Below are positions 1 through 9,400 of a stretch of 50,978 nt of DNA, piece after piece. The DNA lies in NCBI RefSeq assembly GCF_003236315.1, contig NZ_POTY01000011.1, positions 1 through 50,978 on the forward strand, given 5' to 3'. The position numbers were made by a program, and so were the translations under genes. Each line of letters starts with the position of its first letter. Positions within the stretch are counted from its first letter, which is position 1. Origin of the DNA: Micromonospora craterilacus (GTDB taxonomy: Bacteria > Actinomycetota > Actinomycetes > Mycobacteriales > Micromonosporaceae). The notes under the pieces are model-generated. The model searched no databases. It was not told the DNA's origin and worked only from the letters and a program-made list of their open reading frames with translations.

Positions 1-2
1 GG

Positions 3-1964
3 TCAGGGGGCGCGGTGCTGGGCGAGGGTGGCAAAGGCGGTCAGGGATTCGGGGTTGGCCAGGGCGCCCTTGGCCGCGGCCTGGTCGACGGGGGTGCCGG
101 TGAGGATCTTCTTGACCGGGACCTCCAGCTTCTTCGCCGACAGGGTTCGCGGGACGGCGCGGACCTGATGGATCTCGTCGGGCACGTGCCGGGGAGACAG
201 GGCGGTACGCAGCTCGCGGCAGATCTTCTTCCGCAGCTCGTCGTCCAGCGTCAGGCCCTCGGCGAGCACCACGAACAGCAGCAGCTCGCCGGCGCCGCCC
301 TCGTCGTCCTCAAGGTGCACCACCACCGAGTCGACGACCTCGTCCAGCCCCTCCACCACCGAGTAGAACTCGGCGGTGCCCAGCCGTACGCCGCCCCGGT
401 TGAGGGTGGCGTCGGAGCGGCCGGTGATCACACAACCGCCGCGCTCGTTGATGGTGATCCAGTCGCCGTGCCGCCACACCCCCGGGTAGACGTCGAAGTA
501 CGCCTCCCGGTAGCGAACCCCGTCCGGGTCGTTCCAGAAGCCCACCGGCATGCTCGGCATCGGCTCGGTGATCACCAGCTCGCCCAGCTGGCCGATGACG
601 GGAGTGCCGTCGGGTGACCGGGCCTCCACCTTGGCGCCCAGCGCCCGGCAGGTGATCTCCCCGGCATGCACCGGCAGCAGCGGCACCCCGCCGACGAAGC
701 CGGTGCACACGTCGGTGCCGCCGGACAGCGACTGAAGCTGGAGGTCCGTGCCGACCGTGTCGTACACCCAGGTGAAGCCCTCGGCGGGCAGCGGCGCACC
801 GGTCGAGCCGACCCCACGCAGCGCGGACAGGTCGGCGATCTCCCGTGGCACCAGGCCCGCCTTGCGGCAGGCCAGCAGGAACGGTGCCGAGGTGCCGAAG
901 TACGTGGTGCCGGTCTCCGCGGCCAGCCGCCACAGCGCACCCAGGTCGGGGTGGCCGGGGTTGCCGTCGAACAGCACGATCGCCGCGCCCACCGCCGGCC
1001 CGGAGACCAGGAAGTTCCACATCATCCAGCCGGTGGTGGTGAACCAGAAGAAGCGGTCGGCCGGGCCCAGGTCGTGGTGCAGGGCGAGCATCTTCAGGTG
1101 CTCCAGCAGGATGCCGCCGTGGCCGTGCACGATCGGCTTGGGCAGACCGGTGGTGCCCGAGGAGTAGAGCACGTACAGCGGGTGGTCGAACGGCACCGGG
1201 GTGAAGCCCAGCGGTTCGTCGGTCTCCGCCGCCAGGTCGGCCCAGGAGATCGCGCTTTCCGGCACCACCTGGTCGAGGTACGAGATGCTCACGGTGTGCC
1301 GCAGCGAGGGCAGCGCGGCCCGGATCGCGGCCACCTCGCCGCGCCGGTCCACCGGCTTGTCGCCGTAGCGGTAGCCGTCCACGGCCACCAGCACCTTCGG
1401 CTCGATCTGCTGCCACCGGTCGGTGACGCTGCGGGTGCCGAACTCCGGCGCGCAGGAGGAGAAGATCGCCCCGAGGCTCGCCGTGGCCAGCAGCAGCACG
1501 TACGTCTCGGGGATGTTCGGCGCGTACGCGGCCACCCGGTCGCCGGTGCCGACACCGAGCCGGCGCAGCCCGGCGGCCACCCGACGGACCTGCTCGCGCA
1601 GTTGCGCGGCGGTCAGCACCACCGGCGCGCGGGTCTGCGTGTGCGCGACGACCACCGGGTCGTCGTCACCCTTGCCGGGCATCCGCAGCACGTTCTCGGC
1701 GTAGTTGAGCGTGGCACCGGGGAACCAGCGGGCACCCGGCATGCCCCGCTCGGTCAGGGTGGCGGTCGGCGGGGTGTGCGCGACGACCTCGAAGTGGTCC
1801 CAGATCGAGCGCCAGAAGGTCTCCAGGTCGGTGACCGACCATTGCCACAGCGCGTCGTAGTCGGCGAACTCCAGCCCGCGGTGCTCGGCCAGCCAGCGCA
1901 GGTACGCCCCGATCCGCGACCGCTGGAGCACGTCCGCCGGCGGCGTCCACAGCACGTCAGTCAC
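3..1964 (-). CDS. Acetoacetyl-CoA synthetase (acetoacetate--CoA ligase)
   Basis: This is an ATP-dependent, AMP-forming acyl-CoA ligase that activates acetoacetate to acetoacetyl-CoA in the cytoplasm, feeding ketone-body carbon into lipid or acetyl-CoA metabolism. At 653 aa it matches the family length of about 650. Visible signatures are the N-terminal WxP and LRWL region typical of acetoacetyl-CoA and acetyl-CoA synthetases, the adenylation P-loop YSSGTTGLPKPIVHGHGG near residue 265, the substrate-side motif GGTDVCTGF, the hinge GRSDATLNRGGVRLG, and the C-terminal catalytic lysine in RTLSAKKLEVPVKK. I chose the GTG at 1962-1964 because a strong GGGGAGGAG lies 7 nt upstream and VTDVLW is where family homology begins; the open frame runs further up to 2099 without a ribosome site. 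The stop is at the window edge, and the next gene downstream is not visible. The 226 bp to the next gene show no clear hairpin. Confidence 0.93.
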   Translation of the reverse strand: MTDVLWTPPADVLQRSRIGAYLRWLAEHRGLEFADYDALWQWSVTDLETFWRSIWDHFEVVAHTPPTATLTERGMPGARWFPGATLNYAENVLRMPGKGDDDPVVVAHTQTRAPVVLTAAQLREQVRRVAAGLRRLGVGTGDRVAAYAPNIPETYVLLLATASLGAIFSSCAPEFGTRSVTDRWQQIEPKVLVAVDGYRYGDKPVDRRGEVAAIRAALPSLRHTVSISYLDQVVPESAISWADLAAETDEPLGFTPVPFDHPLYVLYSSGTTGLPKPIVHGHGGILLEHLKMLALHHDLGPADRFFWFTTTGWMMWNFLVSGPAVGAAIVLFDGNPGHPDLGALWRLAAETGTTYFGTSAPFLLACRKAGLVPREIADLSALRGVGSTGAPLPAEGFTWVYDTVGTDLQLQSLSGGTDVCTGFVGGVPLLPVHAGEITCRALGAKVEARSPDGTPVIGQLGELVITEPMPSMPVGFWNDPDGVRYREAYFDVYPGVWRHGDWITINERGGCVITGRSDATLNRGGVRLGTAEFYSVVEGLDEVVDSVVVHLEDDEGGAGELLLFVVLAEGLTLDDELRKKICRELRTALSPRHVPDEIHQVRAVPRTLSAKKLEVPVKKILTGTPVDQAAAKGALANPESLTAFATLAQHRAP

Positions 1965-2190
1965 TGATCCACTCCTCCCCGGGCCCGGCACGACGCTGTG
2001 CGGTGGGCCGTGGCGCCATCTTGCCCTACCTCGAAGCGTAATTCTCCGCAGCCAACCCCGGCCGGCGCATGTGCCCGCCCCACACGCCCCACCCACCATC
2101 GGTGTGGGCGCCCGGCGAGGAGGGGCTCCTGGTCAACGCCCGGCGAAGTCAACCCGAGCACCGCCGCGGGCGGGGCCGTGACCGCGCGGC

Positions 2191-2709
2191 TCACTGCGCG
2201 CGGTGGGCCTGGATGGCGCGGCGGCGGGCCAGCCGGTGGGCCCGCCGGATCTCCGCCTCCCGCCAGCGACGTTCGTCCTCCAGGGTCTCGGGCAGCACCG
2301 GCCGCACCGGCCGTGGCGCCCCGCCCACCTCGACACCGACGAACACGAGGTACGCGGTGGCCACCCGCACCGGCGCGTCCTCGGCCGAGTCCCAGCGCTC
2401 GGCCATCACCCGTACGCCGACCTCCATCGAGGTCTGTCCGGTCCAGTTCACCTGGGCGTACGCGTGCACCAGGTCGCCCACCCGGACCGCCTCGGAGAAG
2501 ACGATCTCGTCGATCGCGGCGGTGACCGCCGTACCGCCGCTGTGCCGGGCCGCCGCGGCCCCGGCGACATCGTCGACGAACTTCATCAGGACCCCGCCGT
2601 GCACGGTTCCGTAGAGATTCACGTCGACGGCGGTCATGATCCGGCTGAGGGTCACCCGGGAGTACGACGTCGGCTTGCCCGCGAGGGTGGCGGAGGGGTG
2701 CTCGGTCAT
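2191..2709 (-). CDS. Acyl-CoA thioesterase, hotdog fold (YciA/BFIT-like)
   Basis: This 172-aa protein is a single hotdog domain expected to hydrolyse acyl-CoA to free acid and CoA in the cytoplasm. The hotdog signature NLYGTVHGGVLMKFVDD occurs near residues 31-47, followed by the conserved central strand DEIVFSEAVRVGDLVHAYAQVNWTG, both diagnostic of the acyl-CoA thioesterase subgroup; the C-terminal 40 residues are an arginine-rich tail (RRWREAEIRRAHRLARRRA) seen in several family members. The ATG start lies 7 nt downstream of TACCGT on the minus strand, which suggests a leaderless transcript. It is divergent from the membrane protein at 2733, with only 23 bp between start codons. Its chain-length preference cannot be told from sequence. 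Proximity to acetoacetyl-CoA synthetase and acyl-CoA dehydrogenase fits a CoA-ester role. Confidence 0.88.
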   Translation of the reverse strand: MTEHPSATLAGKPTSYSRVTLSRIMTAVDVNLYGTVHGGVLMKFVDDVAGAAAARHSGGTAVTAAIDEIVFSEAVRVGDLVHAYAQVNWTGQTSMEVGVRVMAERWDSAEDAPVRVATAYLVFVGVEVGGAPRPVRPVLPETLEDERRWREAEIRRAHRLARRRAIQAHRAQ

Positions 2710-2716
2710 GTCGAAA

Positions 2717-2726
2717 ACGGTACGGT
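2717..2726. promoter_or_regulatory. Overlapping divergent -10 hexamers
   Basis: The ten bases ACGGTACGGT contain TACGGT (2721-2726) reading right, 6 nt before the ATG at 2733, and TACCGT (2722-2717) reading left, 7 nt before the ATG at 2709. Both fit the TAnnnT actinobacterial -10 pattern. The two boxes share two bases, so RNA polymerase could occupy only one at a time. No clear -35 is visible for either. Confidence 0.5.
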
Positions 2727-2732
2727 GCGCGG

Positions 2733-3386
2733 ATGCGACATCTGTGGAGCCTCCTCGCCGGGCTGGTGGTGGCGCCGGTCACCTGGGTGCTTGTCACCCT
2801 CGGGCAGGACGGGTCGGCCAGCACCGTCAACCGGTGGGTGGAGATCGGCACTTCCAACACGGCCAACCTCATCGAACCGGCCGTCTACCTCGCTGTCGGC
2901 GGCATCGTGCTGGGGTTGCTCGGCACACTGCGCGTCTCACCGCTCGGTCCGCTGGTGGCCGGGCTGCTCCTGATCACCCCGTACGTCGGGCTGTTCGTGA
3001 CGCCGTTCCGGGTGCGCGACCGCATCCCGGGCGGTTGGGAGTTCCTCGGCGACCCGCTACCCCTGCGGCTGCCGGTGGAGAACGGCACGCTCTTCCTGAT
3101 CGGCCTGCTGCTGCTGATGGCGACGTTCAGCGGGCAGCGCTGGCGGCCCTGGCCGCGGCCGGTCACCGGACCGATGCCGGTGGCGGCGGAAACCCCGACG
3201 CAGGAACTGTCCCTGTCCGACTGGCCGCCGGCCGACCCGGCGGAACGGGAAACCTCCCCGCTGAGCCTGGGCTACCCCGACCCGGACCCGACGCCGACCG
3301 AGCCGCTGCCCCGGCGTACCGGCAGCGCCTCGCCCTGGTCGGCGCCGCCGGGCAGCCTGCCCCGGCGCGACGACGCCACCAACTGA
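2733..3386 (+). CDS. Hypothetical four-helix membrane protein
   Basis: I do not recognise this 217-aa protein's function. The N-terminal 135 residues hold four hydrophobic segments (about 5-22, 48-65, 70-90 and 115-130), so it sits in the cytoplasmic membrane. The C-terminal 80 residues are proline-, serine- and acidic-rich with low complexity (TEPLPRR, SLPRRDD) and probably form a flexible cytoplasmic tail. The ATG follows TACGGT by 6 nt with no ribosome-binding site, which suggests a leaderless mRNA. It is transcribed divergently from the thioesterase and converges on the acyl-CoA dehydrogenase, from which it is separated by a strong bidirectional terminator. Similar uncharacterised short membrane proteins are common in Micromonosporaceae; no catalytic motif is visible. 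Confidence 0.8.
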   Translation: MRHLWSLLAGLVVAPVTWVLVTLGQDGSASTVNRWVEIGTSNTANLIEPAVYLAVGGIVLGLLGTLRVSPLGPLVAGLLLITPYVGLFVTPFRVRDRIPGGWEFLGDPLPLRLPVENGTLFLIGLLLLMATFSGQRWRPWPRPVTGPMPVAAETPTQELSLSDWPPADPAERETSPLSLGYPDPDPTPTEPLPRRTGSASPWSAPPGSLPRRDDATN

Positions 3387-3396
3387 CCCGACGGAG

Positions 3397-3441
3397 CGAT
3401 CGTCACCCGCCCGACACAGAGCGCCGGGCGGGTGACGATCG
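3397..3441. terminator. Bidirectional terminator hairpin
   Basis: A perfect 17-bp inverted repeat (3397-3413 and 3425-3441) with an 11-nt loop lies between the convergent ends of the membrane protein gene (3386) and the acyl-CoA dehydrogenase gene (3469). There is no U-tract, which is usual for high-GC actinobacterial terminators. Confidence 0.85.
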
Positions 3442-3468
3442 GGTGGGTGCAGACAGTGAGCGGCAGCC

Positions 3469-4632
3469 TCAGCCCTTGAGCAGTTGACGCGCCATCACGA
3501 TGCGCTGCACCTGGTTGGTGCCCTCGTAGATCTGGGTGATCTTGGCGTCGCGCATCATCCGCTCGACCGGGTAGTCCCGGGTGTACCCGTAACCGCCGAG
3601 CAACTGCACCGCGTCGGTGGTGATCTCCATGGCGGCGTCCGAGGCGAAGCACTTGGCCGCCGCGCCGAAGTAGGTGAGGTCGGCGTCGCCCCGCTCGGAC
3701 CGGCCGGCCGCGGCATACGTCAACTGCCGGGCCGCCTCCAGCTTCATGCCCATGTCGGCGAGCATGAACTGCACACCCTGGAACTCGGCGACCGCCTTGC
3801 CGAACTGCTTGCGTTCGGCGACGTACCCCTTGGCGTAGTCGAGCGCGCCCTGGCCGATGCCGACGGCCTGCGCGGCGATGGTGACCCGGGTGTGGTCCAG
3901 GGTCTTCATCGCGGTGCCGAAGCCGGTGCCCTCGGCGCCGATCATCCGGTCCGCCGGGATCCGCACGCCGTCCAGGTAGACCTCGCGGGTCGGTGAGCCC
4001 TTGATGCCGAGCTTCTTCTCCGGCGCGCCGAAGCTGACCCCCGGGTCGGACTTCTCGACCACGAAGGCGGAGATGCCCCGGGAGCGGGCGTCGGGGTCGG
4101 TCACCGCGAAGACGGTGTAGAACTCGGAGACGCCGGCGTTGGTGATCCACCGCTTGACGCCGTTGAGCACCCAGTGATCACCGTCACGCACCGCCCGGGT
4201 GGTCATCGACGCCGCGTCGCTGCCGGCCTCCGGCTCGGAGAGGCAGTACGAGAACATCCCCTCGCCGGCGGCGACCGGGGTCAGGTAGCGGCGCTTGAGC
4301 TCGTCCGAGCCGGCCAGCAGCAGCGGCATGGTGCCCAGCTTGTTCACCGCCGGGATGAGCGAGGACGAGGCGCAGGCCCGCGCCACCTCCTCGATCACGA
4401 TCGCGGTGGCCAACGCGTCCGCTCCGGCGCCGCCGTACTCCGCCGGGATGTGCGGGGCGTGGAAGTCGGCGGCGCGCAACGCGTCGTACGACGCCTTCGG
4501 GAACTCACCGGTCTCATCCGCCTCAGCGGCGTGCGGTGCCACTTTCGCCGCACAGACCTCACGGACCGCGTCCCGGATCGCCTCATGCTCCTCGGGCAAC
4601 CGATACACGTCGAACGACTGCTCTGCGGCCAT
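3469..4632 (-). CDS. Acyl-CoA dehydrogenase (FadE25-like)
   Basis: This FAD-dependent enzyme introduces the alpha-beta double bond of acyl-CoA esters in beta-oxidation or branched-chain catabolism and passes electrons to ETF. At 387 aa it has the standard length. The N-terminal helical domain covers about residues 1-120. The FAD and substrate beta-domain includes YCLSEPEAGSDAASM and WITNAG, and the C-terminal helical domain ends in the catalytic-base motif YEGTNQ, with Glu370 in the position used by short/medium-chain and glutaryl-type enzymes. The ATG follows the purine-rich GGGGAGGGG. In M. tuberculosis the closest-looking gene, fadE25, lies next to purE-purK, and here the same genes are about 7 kb apart with ugd and the giant membrane gene between them. 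Substrate specificity is not determined. Confidence 0.93.
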   Translation of the reverse strand: MAAEQSFDVYRLPEEHEAIRDAVREVCAAKVAPHAAEADETGEFPKASYDALRAADFHAPHIPAEYGGAGADALATAIVIEEVARACASSSLIPAVNKLGTMPLLLAGSDELKRRYLTPVAAGEGMFSYCLSEPEAGSDAASMTTRAVRDGDHWVLNGVKRWITNAGVSEFYTVFAVTDPDARSRGISAFVVEKSDPGVSFGAPEKKLGIKGSPTREVYLDGVRIPADRMIGAEGTGFGTAMKTLDHTRVTIAAQAVGIGQGALDYAKGYVAERKQFGKAVAEFQGVQFMLADMGMKLEAARQLTYAAAGRSERGDADLTYFGAAAKCFASDAAMEITTDAVQLLGGYGYTRDYPVERMMRDAKITQIYEGTNQVQRIVMARQLLKG

Positions 4633-4884
4633 GCCGGCCCCTCCCCTTCACCACTATCATGCGGAGTCTGTAGCGTCACCTGGGCGCCCAGCACGCAGAC
4701 TGAAGGATAACGGCCACAGTTCAGGTGTTGTTACCGGCGCGTAGGCTCGGCCACTGGCGGAGCACCCACGCCGCTCGGCGATGATGGAAGACAGACAGAG
4801 AACAACTCTCACCGGTGCCCCGCCAGGCGCCGCAGCGGAACGCGACGCGACCACGCGGCGCCAGTGCGAGCGGAGAAGACAGGC

Positions 4885-6312
4885 GTGACCATCCCGTACC
4901 CGAACACCCAGCCGATGCCCGGCATCGCCGCGGTGACACCGCCCTCGGGTGCCGCCCGCCCCCGGGTGACCTTCCTGGGCACCGGCTACCTCGGCGCGAC
5001 CTACGCGATCTGCTACGCCGAACTTGGTTACGAGGTACTTGGGTTCGACGTCGACGCGGACAAGATCGCCAAACTCAACGCCGGCAAGGTACCGATCCAC
5101 GAGCCCGGCCTCGACGAGCTGCTCCGGCGCAACCTGGCCGCCGGCCGGCTGCGGTTCAGCACCGACATCGCCGAGACCGCCGACTTCGGTGACGTGCACT
5201 TCATCTGCGTCGGCACCCCGCAGCGCGCCGACGGGATGGGCGCCGACCTGTCGTACGTCGAGGCGTCGGTCACCAGCCTGGCCCAGCACCTGACCCGCAA
5301 GGCGCTGATCGTCGGCAAGTCCACCGTCCCGGTCGGCACCGCCGAGTGGGTGGAGCAGTTGGTCGGCAAGCACACCCCGGCCGACCTCGGCGTCGAGGTG
5401 GCCTGGAGCCCCGAGTTCCTCCAGGAGGGCTTCGCCGTCGACGACGTACTGCGCCCGAACCGGATCGTGGTCGGCGTCAAGAGCGAGTGGGCCAACGGCA
5501 TGCTGTACGCGGCGCACAAGGGCGTGTTCGACCTGGCCGCCACCGAGGACCGCGAGGTGCCCCTGGTGGTCACCGACTTCGCCACCGCCGAGCTGGTCAA
5601 GGTGGCCGCGAACGCCTTCCTGGCCACCAAGATCTCGTTCATCAACGCGATGGCCGAGGTCTGCGAGGCCTCCGGCGGCGACGTCACCCAGCTGGCCCGG
5701 GCGATCGGGTACGACCCGCGGATCGGCAACCGCTTCCTCCAGGCCGGGCTCGGCTTCGGCGGCGCCTGCCTGCCCAAGGACATCCGCGCCTTCCAGGCCC
5801 GGGCCCAGGAGCTCGGTGCCGGCGAGGCACTGCGGTTCCTGCACGAGGTCGACCTGATCAACCTGCGTCGCCGCACCCGGGTCCTGCAACTCGCCGCCGA
5901 CCTGCTCGGCCGGCGCTCCGGCCCGGCCGGCCCGGACCTGTCCGGCACCCGGATCGCGGTGCTCGGCGCGACTTTCAAGCCCAACACCGACGACGTCCGC
6001 GACGCGCCCGCCCTCGCCGTCGCGGCGCTGCTGCAAAAGGCCGGCGCCGACGTGCACGTCTACGACCCCCAGGGCATGGAGAACGCCCGCCGGGCGGTAC
6101 CGGAGCTGACCTACGAGCCCGACATGACCGGGGCGGTGACCGACGCCGACCTGGTCTGCGTACTCACCGAGTGGGCGGATTTCCGTAACGCCGACCCGAC
6201 CGTCCTCGGTGAGCTGGTCGCGGGTCGACGGGTGGTCGACGCCCGGAACTGCCTCGACTCAGCACTGTGGACGCAGGCCGGTTGGGAGTACCGGGGCCTG
6301 GGGCGGCCGTAG
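4885..6312 (+). CDS. ugd: UDP-glucose 6-dehydrogenase
   Basis: This enzyme oxidises UDP-glucose to UDP-glucuronate with two NAD+, supplying precursors for cell-surface polysaccharide or glycosylation. With the GTG at 4885 it has 475 aa. The Rossmann NAD motif GTGYLG is at residues 32-37. The catalytic cysteine is Cys295 in GFGGACLPKDIRAF, and the C-terminal UDP-binding domain has the conserved GATFKPNTDDVRDAPAL. Between them lies the typical KSTVPVGT segment. I prefer the GTG at 4885 because GGAGAAG sits 6 nt upstream; an in-frame GTG at 4864 would add seven residues and lacks a site. It is divergent from the acyl-CoA dehydrogenase across about 250 bp with no unambiguous promoter (a TAGGCT at 4742-4747 is a possible -10). 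UDP-mannuronate dehydrogenases are relatives, but the sequence reads as Ugd. Confidence 0.93.
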   Translation: MTIPYPNTQPMPGIAAVTPPSGAARPRVTFLGTGYLGATYAICYAELGYEVLGFDVDADKIAKLNAGKVPIHEPGLDELLRRNLAAGRLRFSTDIAETADFGDVHFICVGTPQRADGMGADLSYVEASVTSLAQHLTRKALIVGKSTVPVGTAEWVEQLVGKHTPADLGVEVAWSPEFLQEGFAVDDVLRPNRIVVGVKSEWANGMLYAAHKGVFDLAATEDREVPLVVTDFATAELVKVAANAFLATKISFINAMAEVCEASGGDVTQLARAIGYDPRIGNRFLQAGLGFGGACLPKDIRAFQARAQELGAGEALRFLHEVDLINLRRRTRVLQLAADLLGRRSGPAGPDLSGTRIAVLGATFKPNTDDVRDAPALAVAALLQKAGADVHVYDPQGMENARRAVPELTYEPDMTGAVTDADLVCVLTEWADFRNADPTVLGELVAGRRVVDARNCLDSALWTQAGWEYRGLGRP

Positions 6313-6405
6313 TCCTCGCGGTGACCCGCCGACAACTGTCGAATTCCTGGCCCGCATTGGGCATGCTGCGACAGTGGGAATCCACAGTGCGGGTGGAGGG
6401 GTGTC

Positions 6406-9400
6406 GTGGCGACCTTTCAGTGCTCCTCGTGCGGCCGGGAGTTCAAGCCGGCGGTGCGCTGCCCGCACTGCGGCGCCCACCAGCCACAGTGGGCCGAGCA
6501 CCTGGCGGAGATCGAGAAGTCCATCGCGGAGATGAAGGCCCGCGAGGCCGCCATCGCCAGCGAGCAGCGGAAGCTCGCCGCCAAGATGCAGGCGGCGCTC
6601 TTCCAGCGGGACATCCTCGCGCACGCCGGCAACACCGGTGACGAGCGCAGCCGGCAGACCGCCCGCCCCCGCCGCGTGCTGCGGCGCCGACCGCCGCGCC
6701 GACCGCCGACCGACGGCGCGGCGCCACCCCGGGTGCCCCGACAGGGCGCCACCGCCGGTACGGAAGATCCGCCGCCGCCACCACCGGTCGCCCCGGTCTG
6801 GCTGGACGCGGACGACCCCGAGCACCCGCCGGAGGCGTCCTCGCGGGAGGTCCAGAACATCCCCCTGGGCCTCGGCGCGCTGCTGCTCGGCGTCGCCGCG
6901 GTGGTCTTCGCCGTGGTCGCGACCAGCTCGATGGACGCGCTGGCCCGCCTCGGCATCCTGCTGCTCGCGACCGTCCTCATGCTGCTCGCCCCGCCGGTGC
7001 TGGCCAAGCGGGGGCTGACCTCCACCGCCGAGACGATCGCCGCGGTGGGCCTGCTCCTGGTGCCGCTCGCCGGGTACGCGCTGTGGGCAGTGGACTGGAT
7101 CGGCGACGACGCCTCCGGCGCGGTGTTCGCCGGGGTGATCTTCGCGGTCACCGCCGCCGTCTCCGCCGGGTACGCCGGCGGGACCCGGCTGCGCGCCCCC
7201 CGGTTCGCCACCGTGCTGGCCGCCCAGCCGGTGGTGCCGCTGCTGGCGTACGACCGGATCACCGGCCCGGCGGGCTGGGCACTGGTACTCACCGTGGTGG
7301 CCGTGCTCGACCTGTGGCTGGCCCGCTCCCCGGTCACGGTGGAGCAGCCGCTCGCCGGCGAAGTGACCCCGACCGCGTCGGGCCGGGCGAACACACCCCG
7401 GCAGCGGCAGGCCGATGGGCGGCCCGAGGGGGCACCGGAGGAGGCCGGCGAACTGCTCGACCCCACCGCCGACGCCCAGGCGGCCCCACCGACCCGGCCG
7501 GTGCCGGGGCTGCGGGAGCTGACCTGGGCGCTGCACGGCGTCGCGGTCACGGTCGGCCTCGCGTACGCGGTGACCGCTCTGCTGCGGACCACCACCGTGC
7601 CGGGCGCGACCGGCGCCGGCCTGGTGCTGCTGCTGGCCGCCACCGTCTGCCTGGCCGGGACGCTGCTGCTGCGGCGTCCCCCGCTGCCCGACATCGGCGC
7701 GGGCGTGCTCACCCTCGCCGTCATCGGCGCACTGGGCCGGATCGCCTCGGTGGCGCTGCCTGGCCGCTCGCTGCTGCTGATCGCGGCCGTCATCACGGTC
7801 ACCGGCCTCGCGGTACGCGCGGTGCCGGAGTCGGCCCGGCGTGGGCCGCAGCTGGCCGCCGCCGTGGCGCTGACGGTCAGCGGGGTGGTGGTCGCCGGCA
7901 GCGCCCTGCGCGCCGGAATCGCCCCGGTACGGGCCGCCCTGCCGGCCTGGGCGGCGGACCTCGACCGGTATCTGGCCGAACTGGCCGCCGCGGTGGGACC
8001 GGCCGCCTGGCAGCTCGCCGCCAGTGCCTTCCTGCTGACCGTGGCCGCGGTGCTGGCGCTGCCGCCGGAAATCCGCCGCGAGTTCGCGGTGACCGGCGCC
8101 GCGCTGACCGCCCTCGCCGTACCGGCCTCGTTCGGGTTGGCCTGGACGTTGGCACCGTGGCCGATGGTGCTGACCGCGATCGGCATCGGGGCGCTCGGGC
8201 TGTCCGCCCGCACCACCCGGGCGGCGCTGGCCCACGCGGTGGCCGCCGCCAGCGTCGGGCTGGCCGGCGCGGGCGCCGCCCTGGCCCGCCCGGCGCTGAC
8301 CGCCGCCGTGCTGGTCGCCCTCGTGCTGGCCGGCGCCCTGATCGCCGCCGCCCCCCGGATCCGGCTCGCCCCGGCCACCGCGGACATCGTCTCGGCCTGG
8401 GCCGCCGGCGGCGCCGCCTTCGCGCTGCCCGGGGCGGTGGCCGCCTTCGTCGCCGCCACTCTGCCCAGCGACGCCACGCCGACCCCGGGGAGCCTGCGCG
8501 AGGCGACCGTGCCGGTGCTGGCAGCCAGTTTCCTCGCGGTCTGCGCCACCCTCGGCTACGCCGCCGTCGTCCAGGTGTCCCAACGGCAGATCCCGGTGCC
8601 GCTCTCGGTGGGCACCGGCCTCGGCGCACTGGTGGTCGCCGCGGCCGGGTTCGGCGCACCGGGAGCCACCGTGGCCGACGCCTGGGTCGGTGCGCTGCTG
8701 CTGGTCTCCGCCGTACTGCTCTTCCTGGCTCCGTCGATCGATGCGGGCCGCCGCTCCGACCTGACCCTGGACGGTTCCGACCTGGCCGCCGCCGCGGTGA
8801 CCGTCGCCCTGGTCGCCACCTTGCTGCGGATCGGTGCGGTGCTCGCGCCGGGCGGGCAACTCGCCGTCGCCGCCGCGCTGGTCCTGGTGGTCGCCGTCGC
8901 CGCGCGGGCGATGCCCGAACAGTCGCGGCGCGGGCCCGTCCTCGGTCTCGCGGTCGGTGGCGTGCTGATCGGCCTGCTGGCCGGCTGGATGGCCCTGCGG
9001 GGTGGCGTCGGCGTCCTGGCCACCCCCGGCCCGATCTGGCACGGCGACCTGAGCGGCTGGCCGGCCGCGCCGACCGGTGGCACGACCTGGCAGGGCCCGA
9101 TCGCGCTGGTTCTGCTCGCGGTGGCCGCCGGCATCCTGCTGCCGCCACCCTGGCGCTACGACGTGTCCGGCGTGGCGGTCGTGCTGGCCACCATCGGCGC
9201 TCCCGCCGCGTTCAACCTGCCGTGGTGGTCGCCGGTCCTGATCGGCGGCATGGTCGCCACCGTCTCCGGGATGGCCGCTGTGGCCTCCGTCGATCCCCGG
9301 GCCGCGATGTCCCGGATCACGGTCGCCGGGGTGGTCGCGTTGCACGCGGCCGGCGCCGGCCTGGTCCGGCCGTGGACCACCGCGCTTGCCCTGGGCAGCA

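Noticed and set aside
4657..6057. 466-aa open frame on the minus strand
   Set aside because: It lies opposite ugd and has no recognisable motif.
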